Source: Gemmatimonadota bacterium (GTDB taxonomy: Bacteria > Gemmatimonadota > Gemmatimonadetes > Gemmatimonadales > GWC2-71-9). From it: 7,494 nt of DNA. The notes beneath the pieces are model-generated. The model searched no databases and was not told the origin of the DNA. It worked only from the letters and a program-made list of their open reading frames with translations. The stretch lies in the NCBI GenBank assembly GCA_024640185.1, contig JAHEFN010000108.1, forward strand, positions 1 through 7,494. Reading direction: 5' to 3'. Positions 7,113 through 7,494 of this stretch are shown here, one piece after another (within the stretch, counting starts at the first letter, position 1; each line of letters begins with the position of its first letter). Made by a program: the position numbers and the translations under genes.

Positions 7113-7494
7113 CGCGCCGGGCGGCGACCAGCCACCACGGTCTCGGCGAGCACCAGCACCAGGGCGAGCCCCAGCAGGAGCGGGCGCAGGTCCCCGCGGC
7201 CGCCCGCCCCGAAGGCAATCCCGGCGGCATCGCCCAGGTCATGGACCCGCGCCCCCGGCCAGGCCGCGCGCAACTGGGCATCGTCGGCACGGACCAACGC
7301 CGATTCACGGGGATCAATGGTGACCGTGATCGCCCCGACGGTATCCGGACCGCTGAGCAACCAGACCACACCGGGAGCGAGGGGCGTCCACTGGGCCCCG
7401 CCCTCGACCGGCTGCGACGCGGCGCCTCCAGCGGCAATGGCACCGACCCGCTCCGGGAGGGCGATCGGCACGCCGACCACTGCCTCAGGGAGCG
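7109..7494 (-). CDS. C-terminal end of a BatA/aerotolerance-regulator-like membrane protein (partial)
   Basis: The frame is open to the window edge with no stop, so this is the end (127 residues plus stop) of a longer protein whose start lies outside. Visible features: an extracytoplasmic-looking stretch with PGVVWLLSG and ITVTIDPRESALVRADDAQL, then one hydrophobic segment (about residues 102-121, RPLLLGLALVLVLAETVV) and a short basic tail GRRPAR. A beta-rich segment ending in a 'V(N)xDPRESDL'-type motif followed by one last membrane helix is how BatA-domain / von Willebrand A membrane proteins of unknown physiological role usually end; the family call rests on that resemblance alone. A GTG at 7480 is only an internal codon if the protein continues upstream, as I expect. 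The stop overlaps a TTG that could start an extended mfd frame and lies in the palindrome before mfd. What else: any single-helix C-terminal membrane protein. Confidence 0.6.
   Translation of the reverse strand, partial: LPEAVVGVPIALPERVGAIAAGGAASQPVEGGAQWTPLAPGVVWLLSGPDTVGAITVTIDPRESALVRADDAQLRAAWPGARVHDLGDAAGIAFGAGGRGDLRPLLLGLALVLVLAETVVAGRRPAR

Noticed and set aside
1..7494. Search for a novel defence, mobile or RNA-based system.
   Set aside because: No tRNA or rRNA-like stretch, CRISPR-like repeat array, transposase, integrase, toxin-antitoxin or phage motif was seen; coding density is near complete with housekeeping genes.

Overview
The window is a high-GC stretch (by eye roughly two thirds G+C) of an ordinary bacterial chromosome. 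All supported genes lie on the minus strand, and coding sequence fills almost the whole window. In transcription order (high to low coordinates) they are: the C-terminal end of a BatA/aerotolerance-regulator-like membrane protein (cut by the window edge); mfd, the transcription-repair coupling factor; a lipoprotein with one PpiC/parvulin prolyl-isomerase domain and a long C-terminal region; a SurA-like periplasmic chaperone with two parvulin-type domains; and pdxA, cut at the other edge before its C-terminus.

Organism: SurA-type chaperones, a lipoprotein signal and exported isomerases point to a diderm (Gram-negative) bacterium. The base composition, the tandem isomerases behind mfd and the style of the BatA-like tail recall Gemmatimonadota. 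That assignment is from memory of such genomes and was not tested by a search.

Layout and cooperation: the lipoprotein gene's upstream alternative start overlaps the mfd stop by four bases, and the lipoprotein/SurA and SurA/pdxA junctions are true four-base stop/start overlaps. mfd to pdxA therefore looks like one transcription unit with translational coupling. The only real gap, about 60 bases before mfd, holds a plausible sigma70-type promoter and a near-perfect palindrome. The two isomerase/chaperone genes should act together on newly exported envelope proteins. SurA next to PdxA is the same adjacency as surA-pdxA in Escherichia coli, so an old operon core seems to be kept, here placed behind a DNA-repair gene.

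I see no mobile element, CRISPR array, RNA gene, phage gene or defence system. The long open frames on the plus strand are shadows of the minus-strand genes. The most interesting points are modest: the SurA-like protein has the usual two parvulin histidines divided between its two domains while the neighbouring lipoprotein keeps both in one domain, and the mfd upstream region carries an operator-like palindrome between the putative -35 and -10 boxes.
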